The notes under the pieces are model-generated. The model was not told the origin of the DNA and ran no database searches. It worked only from the letters and a program-made list of their open reading frames with translations. Below, piece by piece: positions 1 to 10,500 of a DNA stretch of 22,344 nucleotides. The stretch is from a virus. Location: the IMG/VR virus record IMGVR_UViG_3300047277_000069, positions 1 to 22,344 of that record. One strand, given 5' to 3'. How positions within the stretch are numbered: position 1 is the first letter of the stretch; each line of letters starts with the position of its first letter. A program made the translations under genes and the position numbers.

Positions 1-3000
1 AAAGAATAGATTATTAAATTCTGCATCTAACTCATTGATGAAAATATCTTCTTTAAGCGCAGTTACAATATTACGGATTTCAGAATTTGGATTCTGGTCG
101 TATCTATTAGACGAGAATCCTTGATTTCCGAATCCTAATTCATTATCGGCAAAGTTGCCAATTGACTCATTTAATTGAATAGTGCCGTCTTGAATGCCAA
201 CTACAATAAACTCAAGATTTGCAGCAACCGCAATTAAGCTCCAACCATGCGATCCGGCATTACTAACTCTAACAAGAATTTCGTTGCCGGCTGCATATGG
301 TAATTTTAATGCATCAACTAATGTTGGAACTACAAATTCAATTTGTGTTGCGGCGCTGTAGCCAACTGCATACCAATCAACATAATGCCAATATAAATTA
401 GTTTTGTAGCTTTGTACTCTACTAATTTCCCAAGTCTTATCAATTGATAATTCGTATACTACCCATAGTCCGTCTTGAGTAGTATCGACATCAACTAAAA
501 CTTTATACCCAACATCTAATGTCACAATGTCAAGATATGACAACTCTATTTCTGTTGCTACTTTTTTGTCATATTCGCCTAATTTAATATTAGGTTGCGG
601 TTCTGAGGAATTAAGATTAGTTAAATCGTATTGACGTGCAATTGGTTTTGTAACAAAAATTCCATTAGTATATGCTACTAAATTGTTCAATGCGCCGCTG
701 CGATCATTGAACATAGCTTGGCGTGGGCGTGTATCAATTCCAAATTGATCAGCGATACTTAAAGTAGGATCCGGTACCAATGCACCAGTCACATCAATGC
801 CTGCCAAACTATCAATTAGTTTATTAATAATCTTAGCAGCAATAGTGCTCGACGCATTTCCTTTTTGTATTAATTCATACTCACTGTGAATCAAATTTGT
901 ATTTTTAATAAGATCGTAATCAAAATGCAATATAGTATTTTGTGCCGATAGATACTCGCTTACATTATACACTATAAAGGCATTATCACGCACGACTGCC
1001 GCATAAGGAACGCCCTGATTTTTAGGATTTGCAATGATATCCTGAATTGCAACAATTGGCAGATTTCTCGTTGGGTTGTTCGCATCAACAGTTGTTTTAT
1101 CTTTAACCCAATAGTAATATTTGTAACTAATGATATTAGTTACCGAATCGACATACATTGTTGATACATACGCACTATCGTCTGCATATTTAGGGATGCC
1201 GTCGCCTATATAACTGCTCGGAAGTACATTACTTTCCACCCATTCTAATACCTCAATAATAGAACCCGGAAATACTCTGCCCCAGTTTATACTACGATAA
1301 GTTAATGTGCTTTGCTCGTAATCGAGATAACGTAGTGTGCTTAGATTCCACCATACTTGTCCTACTTGATTTTCGTTCCAATATATGCTATCATTTAAAC
1401 TAACTGCACTATTTGTTCCTACATTGTATTTTGCAGGATCGTAACTAGTTTTATATGTAATCTCTTGCTCTGCACGACCAAGTATTTTACCTTTAACTGG
1501 ATCGATAAATTCTAATGTTGATAAAATTGTATTAGTTAATTTATTGTATAGATATATTTGATTAATTGCATCTACATCAACTGCCGGTGATTGATAGCGA
1601 ATTAAATCCCATCCACGTTGTGCCATTGGATTTTCAAATAAGTATACTGCGCCAGCATCAGTTAGTGTAGTATCATCGCCTAATGCAGATACTATAATGT
1701 AATGACCAACAACATCAATTGCAGTACCAAATCTGTCACCAATAGATAAATCACCAGTATTAAGTTGTTGGCAAAATGCGTAACGACCCGGATTCTCAAC
1801 TGCGTCACGCGGATCATCATATAATTCGTATATATAAACTCCACCTGCGCCAGATGTACTATCATAAAGACTTGTTGTTGTGGTGTCAAATATAGTAGTA
1901 TCTTGATCAAATGTTGCGTACCCTCGTGTTGTACCACGCTCACTTGATATAACTAACATAAGTGCATTACTAGCTAAAATTACTTTGCTTCCAAAGTATT
2001 CACCCGGCGTTTGATATGGATTAACAATAATTTGCATTTCGGCAAATACTTTCATACCTGCATTTGCATAGATTCCAGTTACGCCCGATGGTTGACCAGA
2101 TAAAATACGTAATCTATTTTTCGCAACTGTTTTGTCGCTGTTTAATCGTAAGTATCCATTTTCGTTTGCTGCGGTTACACCTAATAGATTAGCAGTATTG
2201 ATATCTTGAACCATCGAATCCAGTGTCGTGCCTGTTGCCTCAATTGAAAAGTTATCTAATCGTATGTTATGACCGGGAGTAAATGTTGGATTATGTATTG
2301 TACCTAAATTAGTACCGTATAATCGTCCTCTATTGTGGAATTTAAATACTGCACCTGTGTTATAAATTGTTCCGCTATCGTAATATGGTGCGCCAACATA
2401 AATTGCACAATTATTAGAACAGATTGTTAGTGCTGTACCAAACTGCGCATCTTTTTGTACTACACTACCGGTTAATAGTTCTAATAGATTGAATTGATTT
2501 ACTTCAACAAATACAACTTTGCCAACAGTCGGTGGTGTAACAAATCTGATTGTATTAGAACCAACCACAAAGTAATCACTAACTTCGATATTATCGATTG
2601 TAACTCTATGTACTGGTCCAATAGTTCCTTCTGTTATATAATCTGATGTGCCTGTACTATTAAATGCCTCGATTACTCTATCGTATACATAAACTGCGCC
2701 TGCGCCAGTTTTGCCGTTAACTGTTTCGTTTGGTGTACCAACTCCTAGTTGTGCTCCGTCCCAGCTTGCGTCTAATGCACTACCAAATCCACTACCGGTT
2801 GTGCCCTGTAATGTTGTTACTAATGTATAGTACGGTGCCTGAGAAATTGCAATATCATTTTGTGCAATATTAGCAACAAAGTTAACAGTTGTACCAGATA
2901 AAGTGTAATCAATATTTGGAATATATGTTTTACTTCTGCTAGTAACTAATAATGAAGTTGCGTCATTTGCAATGTCGGGAGTAAATGTTAATGCAATTGT

Positions 3001-6000
3001 GTTAGTTATAGAAGACGACGTAGTTGATAGAGGATATTTTCCGGTATCGACTCCGTTAACTAAAATATTTGCACCAACAATACCAGTTCTAATATTAGTC
3101 AATCTGTCTACCACCGGAGCAGAAAGATTTACGTTACCTAGTACAATACTTTCTGCGTCAGACATTAGTTGTGTAAGTTTGTCGCCAATCTTAACAGTTA
3201 TAGCACCGTTTAGTATTAGTGTATTCTGATCATTTACTGAATGTATTGTTTGTTGGTCTGATACAAATTTGTTTAATCCATATACATACACTCTATCATT
3301 GCCCGGGGCACCTACATATAACCACGTACCTGTTTCATCAAATGCAATACTCGAGCCAAATCTATCATTTGTTGCTGCTATATTACCTATAATTATGCCA
3401 GCACGGTTAAATGTTGTATTTGATCCAATTGTGCGATATGTATAAACATAACCAATATTACTTGCACTACCTGGTGCGCCGACCGCAAGTACGTTAGTCG
3501 CCAAGTCCATTGCGTGACCAAATTCTATTGTGTTTGCTGCATCTGGTGCAATAACCATATTTTCAAGGAATTTGTCAACGTTATTTTTAACAAATGTTGT
3601 TACTGTACCTGTTGCCAAGGTCGTTGATATCGGATGAGAACCTGCGGCTACACCGTTGATTGCAATATTTCCTGCTGTATCCAATACAGTATTCGTATTA
3701 TATTTTACAGTTATTACAGCATCACTTGACGCTGTACCTAGTAATGTTAGGTTAGCCCCAGTTGTTGCTTGAGTAATATAGCTTCCTGCATTTGCAGTAA
3801 TTGGCATAGTTAAGGCAACGATTAGTAATGATGCTTGCGGAGTGCCTGTTACAGAAATTAGACCATCTGCGCTCATTCTAACACTTGTGCCGTACCCATC
3901 AGTTGATGCGTATTCAGTCTGCCCTTTTTCAAATGTTTGATTATAATTCCATGGCATAGTTTTATTATAAACTTTCCATGTATTATTTGATGTGTTAGCC
4001 GACTGGCCTTGCGCCAGCGAAGTAGCGGCATCAATATCAATCCAAATCTTTTCGTTTGCTCTCCAGCCATGTGGTGGAACATATTTACGTGCATCTTCCA
4101 TGTAAGTAAAGCGTAAACTGTCGAGCGCAAATAACATACCGTTACCGGAGATTGTGTCTAATTGAGAGGTATCACCGGAATACTTAACCATAATATTATT
4201 AAGATTAATTATTGAATCAACTTGATAAAATCCATCAAATGCTATGTTAAATCCACGAATGACAAATATATCATTTACTGCCAATGCATGCGGAATAGTC
4301 GACGTAAATGTAATATATCCATCTAACGAATTTGTAACGGCAGTAATGTGATTATCTGTTTCTGTTACACGATATACATTCCAATTTTGTGTAAAATCTT
4401 TTGCACACCAGATAGTATATCCACTCCCGATTGTACTTAAACTATTATTTAAATCAACAAAGTCAGTAAGATCAAATATTGCAGTATCAACGTCGTTGAT
4501 ATTTACATATCCCGCTGTTGGGATATCATTACTATAATCACTATGTGCATCACGAGTTAGCAGTGACATAGTAGTGCCAATTGATGATTTATACAATTGT
4601 GACTTGCTGAATACTGTTACTCCGTCTGCTCTATTTGCATCTTCGGCGCCAACAAATTCAGCAATAGCAGGATTAACACTAAATGCTTTTTCATCTAATG
4701 CAATTTCGATGTACGGATTTGTATCTAATGCACCGTATTCACCGACGCGAACTGCCCACTCTTCATAAAAGTTAATTGCACTACTTATATTATTAAATTC
4801 TGCGTTAGTTAATTGATTAACTGCATTTGCAGAACCTTTTTGTTTAATAAATCCTTTATAGAATTCAATTTGTGTTGTGTTGCTTAATCCAAGATCTGCC
4901 AAGTATTGTCTCGGTTTAAATCCAATTAAGCCATGACTGTATGTTATTTGATCTGCATCGTTGAAGTTCGAATGTGAATCATAATATGCTTGTGACTTAA
5001 CTGCAATAGTAGAAAAGTTAGGTAGTAGTCCTTTCTTAATTTGATCTGCCGGAATTGTTTTCCAGTATGCAAATGCAAATTCCGGGGTTGCAGTTACGTT
5101 TTGTAATGCAACATAATATTGATTTTTGTATTGCGCTAGATCGCCTTTTAAGTAATCCTTACCGGCGGCCCATGCATCAACAATACCAGAACTATACATA
5201 AAGCCCGGGGCACTCAAACTACCGTCCCAGTCTGCTGTTTTTTGTCCAATTAGTTTTAGTCTGTATTGTCTATTACCGAGCTCTGGTTTATAGATAATAT
5301 CATTAAACACCGTTGTATTATCAAATATCAATACATGTTCGTATTGTACTAGATTTAATTCTGCATAGCCAATAACAGCATCATTTGTTAACGTTACTTT
5401 AAATGCAGTCGGGCTACGTAATACATTATAATTAACATGTTTAACTAATTTAAAGTTTTGATCTAATACCTTTGATCCGTGTTGACTATCTGTGATCGCA
5501 TCTGTGATTGCTCCAACTGTAACTGCATTTAGTACGTTTGCAACCGGACTTAACACTAAGATGCTGCCAGTTGCCCATCCTTGCTGTGCCCAGAACATAA
5601 ATTCTTTCGCCGATAGTTTCCAGTTACGTGTTTCACCTAATTGTTCATCGGTATCGTTGAATGTAAGGCCTTGTGCCATTAAGTAGCGTTCGTAACTAAT
5701 TAAAAAATCAGTTACTTGCTGTTGACTATTAAATTCATAACCATACGGTACTGTTAGTTTTAAATTTTGATAATCTCTAAATACAGTTGTTGAACTACTT
5801 AACACAGTAATTTTGTATGCATTTGAGTTTATAACACTAGGAATAATAGTGAAGTATGGATTAGCTAAATTATAACCCCGTACACTATATCCGTTAGTAG
5901 TTTTTTCAACAATCACACCACTATATACCATTTTGTCAACTGGGGCAGATTTATACAAATGTACATTATAGTTTTCGTTTGGAATAATAATGCTATCGTT

Positions 6001-9000
6001 GGTACTTGTTGGCGAACTTTGTTCTGCTAATACTTGTAGGTACTTGTGATCACTAAATCCAGCCATTTTATATGCAAGATTAACTTGATAATTTTTTAAT
6101 AGCGGTGTAATAACAGTAGATGGATTAATTCCTTGATTTACTAAGAAATCTGCAATCCAGTTTATATAGCCTGCTGTTCTAACTGGTGTGCCAGATGATA
6201 TATCGCCATTGAATGTCAATGATGTTTGTTTAATATGATCATTATTATTAGTTAGATATTGCCCTAGTATGTAATTCATTGAATAACGAGATACATCCAT
6301 TGATAGCCCAAAATATCTACCAGGTTTTGCTAGTGCAAGTGCTTGCTGTGCAGCAAACGGAAAATCACTGCTATTACGCCATGCCTGTTCAACTGGCCCG
6401 TACTGCCCTACTGCCCACGTTGTTGCGGCTCTCGATGAATTAAATGTTGCTGTCATAATTGCTGCAGGACTTAATAAAAATCCATTTTCATCTACTGGGA
6501 TAACAGTCGATAGGCCAGGGCGAGCAAAGTTTGTATCTATTCCTGTGCGTAATCCGCCTTTAATTATTCCTGCTTCCAAGTCATCCCATAGTAATTTGTT
6601 ACCGCCTGTGTACGGTGCAGTACCATATTCTTCTTCCCACCATAATGGCATTGCACTAAACCCTAGCATTTCCCATGGTGTGGTATGCGGACGAATTGTA
6701 TCGTAATAATATTGATAACATGCTCTCCAGCTTCCTGGTAATATTTCTCCATCGATTCTATCAGTGAACCGACTGTAGTTCCATGTAAATGGATCATTGC
6801 TTTCAAATGTATCATTTACAGAAAAGTCAATTTTGTTATTGCCAATCCAAGTTAAAAAGCTTCTCGATAATAATTGATTAGCTTCGGCTAAATTGTAACT
6901 ACTATCTCTAAACTTACCAGGAACAACCTCAAAGATGTCTTGATAACTGCTAACATCTGGCAATTTAATATTATTGTATATACGTTTTTCTAATTCCAGT
7001 AAGAAACCATCTCTGTAGTCGCCAAACGTAGGTGTTATACTACCATCATGGCCTCGTATAACATTAATCGGGGTACGATATGTATCATCTAAGAATATTT
7101 CCGGAATGAACTTAGGAAATAATCCTAGCTTCGTTGGAGTTTCCGGAATATAGTTCCCGTCGGTATTTTGATATTCTACAAATTTAACAACATCATCTAC
7201 TAGCAAGGTAACTGTATCAGTAAATGTTATTCCCGGACGATTGGTTTCGAACGTATAATCATTTGTTGAAATTAATTGTACGTCATTTAAATAAACAAGG
7301 ACCGCAGTGTTACTTAATGTATATGCATCAAATACCTTAGTAAGTTCGTATGTGCGAACTAAAGGATCGAATATTGTATATGTAATTGTGTTAATCAATG
7401 TGCCATACGGCACCATATCACTATAATACCACGGGAAACTTGTATTTTTGATTGTATTAATTGTTGTTAAAATTAAATCAACACTTGCCACTGGATCGGT
7501 TGGTTGTATTCCGGTTAATGTTGCACTTAGCTCCAAGAATTTATTTTTAAATCTTGCGTATTCTTGTTGTGCATAGCGAGTAGCATCAATAAAGTTTGTA
7601 TTATCATTTAATAAGAACAATGCGCCGTTGGACACCGGGGCACTGTGTTGTAAAATATTACCACCTTGCGCTTTTATTTCTATATCGCGCAAATTGCTCT
7701 GCCCAAGTATACTGCCAACTAATTCGTTACTATTTTGACTTAACACTACAAGATGATTTCTTAGTTGTCCGTGAGTCATTGATGATAAGTCAATATTTTG
7801 CGCATTTAGATCTAAGTTAAATGGGATTTGATATTGGCCAAGTGCGCTAGTCATTGAGCTAGTAACTAATATATCAATCTTGTCACCGATTACCGGAGCT
7901 GTAGTTAATATTATTTGATTATTAGTTAATGTCCATTGAGTCGATGATACCCATGTATTGTTTTGATAAACCTTAACAGACGGAATAGTTGAATTAGCTG
8001 AATTCGGAACAATATCAAGTGTAAATGGACTGTTTAATCCATCGTATATATAAGTTATTAACTGCGGCTGTGTGCTGTAGTCAACAACCGTTGCCCAGTT
8101 ATTCATTGGGTTAGTTACTTCTCTATCTATTATTTTTAATAGAAAGCCAGTAGCAACACTAGAGTGATATGTGACTTGATCAATAACATAGTCAAATGTA
8201 TCTGTATCAAAATAGTTAGAAAATTCAATGTCGCCTTGCGCTTGAAATGTTCTATATTTTAATGGGAATCCCAACACCGAATCTGCATTTCCTGTTCCTG
8301 TTCTATTATATCCAAATAGTTTAGTCCCAGCGAACGTACTGCGTGGATATGTTGATAAACTTACTCCAGTTAAATCAAATATATCAAATAATGGATCTTG
8401 TTGTAATGTTGTCTTTTGTTGAGCTTCCATCCACGAAATACCATCGTACCACCATTGACTACCTTTGTGTTGCCCGTCAGTTACAACTAATGTATCATAT
8501 ATATTGCCATCGCCATCGTTGGCAATAGTTAATTTAATTTGTGCCGGACCTGTTGGTAGCCCTTCGCTATCAACTAATGTTTGCACTAAATTAATAACAT
8601 AAACTTTATCACGCACTAGTGGATCTAAGTCTTCAGAAAATAGTATGCGCATACCATCTACTATGTTAACTCCAGCAACTGTAGTCAATACTTGCCCTTC
8701 TAATTCAGTAAATGCATCAACAGTTGTTGTATCTAAAATGTTAATTGATTGTTTACCAATTCTACCATTGTTAAATAATTGAATATCTGTATCAAACTGT
8801 ACAATCGGACGTTGCGCACGTAAAGTCTGATCATATGTTACAACAGTACCATTGTACTCTGCAGTTATGCTAATCACATCACGATGGAACCAACGATTGC
8901 TACGAGACCAAGCATTTAAATCTTTACTTGCGCGATTGATTGTAATATAGTCAGGAAATGTTTGGTCGGGATAGTTTAATGCTAACTCGTCATTGTATAG

Positions 9001-10467
9001 CTCAGGGGTAACCAATAGAGCTACGTTAACAAGTGCAATAGCGTCACCTACTCCTTCTACATAGTATTCATTATTTTGATAACTTGCAGGAGTAACATCG
9101 GCCCCAAAACTAACTTTTAGTCCGCTTGTAAATTTAATGCCGTTGGGACTAGTGTATGTTTTTTGTCCAATGATATCATTTTCGATATCAATTATCCAGC
9201 TTACAGTATCAACTATTTTAATTGTTCCGTAAATTGCAGGGTTAGCGCCATCTTGGAAATATAATGTATTTTGTATACTTGAAATTACAGGAACAGGGTA
9301 GAAAAATCCATCATATTCTTTAAAGAATTCTTTGTTTGCATTTACAAGACCGGCTTTAATGTATACTTTTTCATTTAATGCAACATTTTGCACGTACACT
9401 AATCGTATAAGCGGATCAACTTCGTTTGTTTCGAAAAATTGAACACGCCAAACGCCATACCGTTGAGCATACGGCACAACTTCGCCTGTGCCGTAATCTG
9501 GATCAATATCACCGTCATTATCGTTTACTGCATCTGCTGTCCATGCTGCTTCACCATAATTAGTTAAGGTATCTTGTTCGATAAAGATTAATGTCTTGCC
9601 GTCTAACTGTCCACTGATACCGGCATACTCAGGGAACTGAGCAATAAACTCACTTAAAAAATGATTATGTATATCTGAATAAGCAATAGGCGCGGCATAA
9701 TCTACATTGTACACAGTGGCCATTCCGGTGTAGTGTTCTTGCGCATCTGCTTGCGGAACATGGAATGTTATTGCGCCGCTTTCGGCGCCGTTGTTTAATA
9801 CACCAAGTACTTCTCTAGCACTAATCGTTGGCGTTGCGTTAATTAATCCGTCGACCCCCGGTTCAGTTTGTATCCAAAATCCAGCTCCAACTTGGTTGAC
9901 CTCAAATGTATATTGACCACCACGTGCCAATGTAATTGTATTATTAACAATTCCGCCAGATGTAAAGTCATACCGCGATGCACTAGTGTTACGAGTAATT
10001 GCAAATGTTTTTTCTAAATCGACTCCGTTAGTGTTAACATCAACTTGATCAGGACCTTGCGGTAACCAATAGTATTGACTAAAGTTAACAAATTTGTCAA
10101 ATGATAATTTTGGGTCAAAACTATAATATTCTTGATCAAATAACCTTGCATGATTATTACTTAGACCACCGTGGTATTCAATTTTATTTAATAAATCGAT
10201 ATAACTTGCAAAGAATGTAACTTCGCTTTGTTCATCGCGGACAACAATACTCGGCTCAAGTTGATACTTTTGTCGTTCGGCCGAGCTCTCAATAACATAG
10301 CTATCTTTACTCTTATATGTAGGAGCAAATGTTCTTCCGATATAACCATATATGTTTCTTAAATTAGGTTCAGTTACTAACTGATCTAATGTAGCTGACA
10401 AAAACTTATTGTTAACGTCAGTTTGAAATATGGTAGGAAGAAAATTGGAGGTCTTTTTTGTCGCCAT
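1..10467 (-). CDS. Giant baseplate/tail structural protein, 3' end outside window (at least 3489 residues)
   Basis: This is a virion structural protein of the very large family found next to gp6 in aquatic T4-like phages; it lies where T4 has gp7. I read the minus frame from the ATG at 10467 to base 1: 3489 codons with no TAA, TAG or TGA. The N-terminus (MATKKTSNFLPTIFQTDVNN, then LRNIYGYIGRTFAPTYKS and RQKYQLEPSIVV) matches the start I recall for the cyanophage proteins. Further family-like segments lie near residues 1470-1510 (IIIPNENYNVHLYKS, YSGVIVEKTTNGY) and 3030 (WNENQVGQVWWNLSTLRYLD). Residues about 2310-2960 carry FG-GAP-type repeats. Acidic DxDxDG-like loops lie near residues 316 and 650. 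The start is 29 bp after gp6, behind a late-promoter box, with only a weak Shine-Dalgarno. Equivalence to gp7 is a guess from gene order. The right edge and frame are secure; the true C-terminus is unknown. Confidence 0.9.
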   Translation of the reverse strand, partial: MATKKTSNFLPTIFQTDVNNKFLSATLDQLVTEPNLRNIYGYIGRTFAPTYKSKDSYVIESSAERQKYQLEPSIVVRDEQSEVTFFASYIDLLNKIEYHGGLSNNHARLFDQEYYSFDPKLSFDKFVNFSQYYWLPQGPDQVDVNTNGVDLEKTFAITRNTSASRYDFTSGGIVNNTITLARGGQYTFEVNQVGAGFWIQTEPGVDGLINATPTISAREVLGVLNNGAESGAITFHVPQADAQEHYTGMATVYNVDYAAPIAYSDIHNHFLSEFIAQFPEYAGISGQLDGKTLIFIEQDTLTNYGEAAWTADAVNDNDGDIDPDYGTGEVVPYAQRYGVWRVQFFETNEVDPLIRLVYVQNVALNEKVYIKAGLVNANKEFFKEYDGFFYPVPVISSIQNTLYFQDGANPAIYGTIKIVDTVSWIIDIENDIIGQKTYTSPNGIKFTSGLKVSFGADVTPASYQNNEYYVEGVGDAIALVNVALLVTPELYNDELALNYPDQTFPDYITINRASKDLNAWSRSNRWFHRDVISITAEYNGTVVTYDQTLRAQRPIVQFDTDIQLFNNGRIGKQSINILDTTTVDAFTELEGQVLTTVAGVNIVDGMRILFSEDLDPLVRDKVYVINLVQTLVDSEGLPTGPAQIKLTIANDGDGNIYDTLVVTDGQHKGSQWWYDGISWMEAQQKTTLQQDPLFDIFDLTGVSLSTYPRSTFAGTKLFGYNRTGTGNADSVLGFPLKYRTFQAQGDIEFSNYFDTDTFDYVIDQVTYHSSVATGFLLKIIDREVTNPMNNWATVVDYSTQPQLITYIYDGLNSPFTLDIVPNSANSTIPSVKVYQNNTWVSSTQWTLTNNQIILTTAPVIGDKIDILVTSSMTSALGQYQIPFNLDLNAQNIDLSSMTHGQLRNHLVVLSQNSNELVGSILGQSNLRDIEIKAQGGNILQHSAPVSNGALFLLNDNTNFIDATRYAQQEYARFKNKFLELSATLTGIQPTDPVASVDLILTTINTIKNTSFPWYYSDMVPYGTLINTITYTIFDPLVRTYELTKVFDAYTLSNTAVLVYLNDVQLISTNDYTFETNRPGITFTDTVTLLVDDVVKFVEYQNTDGNYIPETPTKLGLFPKFIPEIFLDDTYRTPINVIRGHDGSITPTFGDYRDGFLLELEKRIYNNIKLPDVSSYQDIFEVVPGKFRDSSYNLAEANQLLSRSFLTWIGNNKIDFSVNDTFESNDPFTWNYSRFTDRIDGEILPGSWRACYQYYYDTIRPHTTPWEMLGFSAMPLWWEEEYGTAPYTGGNKLLWDDLEAGIIKGGLRTGIDTNFARPGLSTVIPVDENGFLLSPAAIMTATFNSSRAATTWAVGQYGPVEQAWRNSSDFPFAAQQALALAKPGRYFGLSMDVSRYSMNYILGQYLTNNNDHIKQTSLTFNGDISSGTPVRTAGYINWIADFLVNQGINPSTVITPLLKNYQVNLAYKMAGFSDHKYLQVLAEQSSPTSTNDSIIIPNENYNVHLYKSAPVDKMVYSGVIVEKTTNGYSVRGYNLANPYFTIIPSVINSNAYKITVLSSSTTVFRDYQNLKLTVPYGYEFNSQQQVTDFLISYERYLMAQGLTFNDTDEQLGETRNWKLSAKEFMFWAQQGWATGSILVLSPVANVLNAVTVGAITDAITDSQHGSKVLDQNFKLVKHVNYNVLRSPTAFKVTLTNDAVIGYAELNLVQYEHVLIFDNTTVFNDIIYKPELGNRQYRLKLIGQKTADWDGSLSAPGFMYSSGIVDAWAAGKDYLKGDLAQYKNQYYVALQNVTATPEFAFAYWKTIPADQIKKGLLPNFSTIAVKSQAYYDSHSNFNDADQITYSHGLIGFKPRQYLADLGLSNTTQIEFYKGFIKQKGSANAVNQLTNAEFNNISSAINFYEEWAVRVGEYGALDTNPYIEIALDEKAFSVNPAIAEFVGAEDANRADGVTVFSKSQLYKSSIGTTMSLLTRDAHSDYSNDIPTAGYVNINDVDTAIFDLTDFVDLNNSLSTIGSGYTIWCAKDFTQNWNVYRVTETDNHITAVTNSLDGYITFTSTIPHALAVNDIFVIRGFNIAFDGFYQVDSIINLNNIMVKYSGDTSQLDTISGNGMLFALDSLRFTYMEDARKYVPPHGWRANEKIWIDIDAATSLAQGQSANTSNNTWKVYNKTMPWNYNQTFEKGQTEYASTDGYGTSVRMSADGLISVTGTPQASLLIVALTMPITANAGSYITQATTGANLTLLGTASSDAVITVKYNTNTVLDTAGNIAINGVAAGSHPISTTLATGTVTTFVKNNVDKFLENMVIAPDAANTIEFGHAMDLATNVLAVGAPGSASNIGYVYTYRTIGSNTTFNRAGIIIGNIAATNDRFGSSIAFDETGTWLYVGAPGNDRVYVYGLNKFVSDQQTIHSVNDQNTLILNGAITVKIGDKLTQLMSDAESIVLGNVNLSAPVVDRLTNIRTGIVGANILVNGVDTGKYPLSTTSSSITNTIALTFTPDIANDATSLLVTSRSKTYIPNIDYTLSGTTVNFVANIAQNDIAISQAPYYTLVTTLQGTTGSGFGSALDASWDGAQLGVGTPNETVNGKTGAGAVYVYDRVIEAFNSTGTSDYITEGTIGPVHRVTIDNIEVSDYFVVGSNTIRFVTPPTVGKVVFVEVNQFNLLELLTGSVVQKDAQFGTALTICSNNCAIYVGAPYYDSGTIYNTGAVFKFHNRGRLYGTNLGTIHNPTFTPGHNIRLDNFSIEATGTTLDSMVQDINTANLLGVTAANENGYLRLNSDKTVAKNRLRILSGQPSGVTGIYANAGMKVFAEMQIIVNPYQTPGEYFGSKVILASNALMLVISSERGTTRGYATFDQDTTIFDTTTTSLYDSTSGAGGVYIYELYDDPRDAVENPGRYAFCQQLNTGDLSIGDRFGTAIDVVGHYIIVSALGDDTTLTDAGAVYLFENPMAQRGWDLIRYQSPAVDVDAINQIYLYNKLTNTILSTLEFIDPVKGKILGRAEQEITYKTSYDPAKYNVGTNSAVSLNDSIYWNENQVGQVWWNLSTLRYLDYEQSTLTYRSINWGRVFPGSIIEVLEWVESNVLPSSYIGDGIPKYADDSAYVSTMYVDSVTNIISYKYYYWVKDKTTVDANNPTRNLPIVAIQDIIANPKNQGVPYAAVVRDNAFIVYNVSEYLSAQNTILHFDYDLIKNTNLIHSEYELIQKGNASSTIAAKIINKLIDSLAGIDVTGALVPDPTLSIADQFGIDTRPRQAMFNDRSGALNNLVAYTNGIFVTKPIARQYDLTNLNSSEPQPNIKLGEYDKKVATEIELSYLDIVTLDVGYKVLVDVDTTQDGLWVVYELSIDKTWEISRVQSYKTNLYWHYVDWYAVGYSAATQIEFVVPTLVDALKLPYAAGNEILVRVSNAGSHGWSLIAVAANLEFIVVGIQDGTIQLNESIGNFADNELGFGNQGFSSNRYDQNPNSEIRNIVTALKEDIFINELDAEFNNLFF
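1621..3540 (-). repeat. FG-GAP-type repeats (predicted beta-propeller) inside the giant protein
   Basis: Protein-level repeats in the giant gene. Each starts with FG(S/T/H)(A/S/K) and is usually followed about 15 residues later by a GAP-like turn and then a VYVY-type strand. FG falls at residues about 2315 (FGHAMDLATNVLAVGAPG), 2370 (FGSSIAFDETGTWLYVGAPG), 2561 (FGSALDASWDGAQLGVGTP), 2676 (FGTALTICSNNCAIYVGAP), 2825 (FGSKVILASNALMLVISS) and 2913 (FGTAIDVVGHYIIVSALGDD). A weaker candidate (YGTSVRMSADG) is near 2191. Spacing is uneven (55-191 residues), so loops or small domains are inserted between blades. FG-GAP repeats form integrin-like seven-bladed propellers, often in binding proteins. 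A receptor-binding or capsule-binding role is inference. Confidence 0.8.
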
Positions 10468-10483
10468 GTTGTTATATTCTCAA

Positions 10484-10500
10484 GTGTTATATGTATTTAA
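10484..10500 (-). promoter_or_regulatory. Putative late promoter box of the giant gene
   Basis: On the minus strand this reads TTAAATACATATAACAC. It shares AAATACA followed by TATAACA with the boxes ahead of gp6 and the 412-residue gene, and resembles the T4 late -10 element TATAAATA. It overlaps the gp6 stop codon and lies 16 bp before the giant gene's ATG. It is the weakest of the three copies (first base T instead of A, and one base shorter in the middle). Confidence 0.5.

Noticed and set aside
1692-8528. Several short ORFs of 61-85 codons on both strands
   Set aside because: All lie inside the continuous giant gene in other frames, have atypical composition and show no family features.
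10468-10496. Possible extra gene or terminator between gp6 and the giant gene
   Set aside because: The gap is only 29 bases, with no hairpin and U-run; it holds the promoter edge and leader only.
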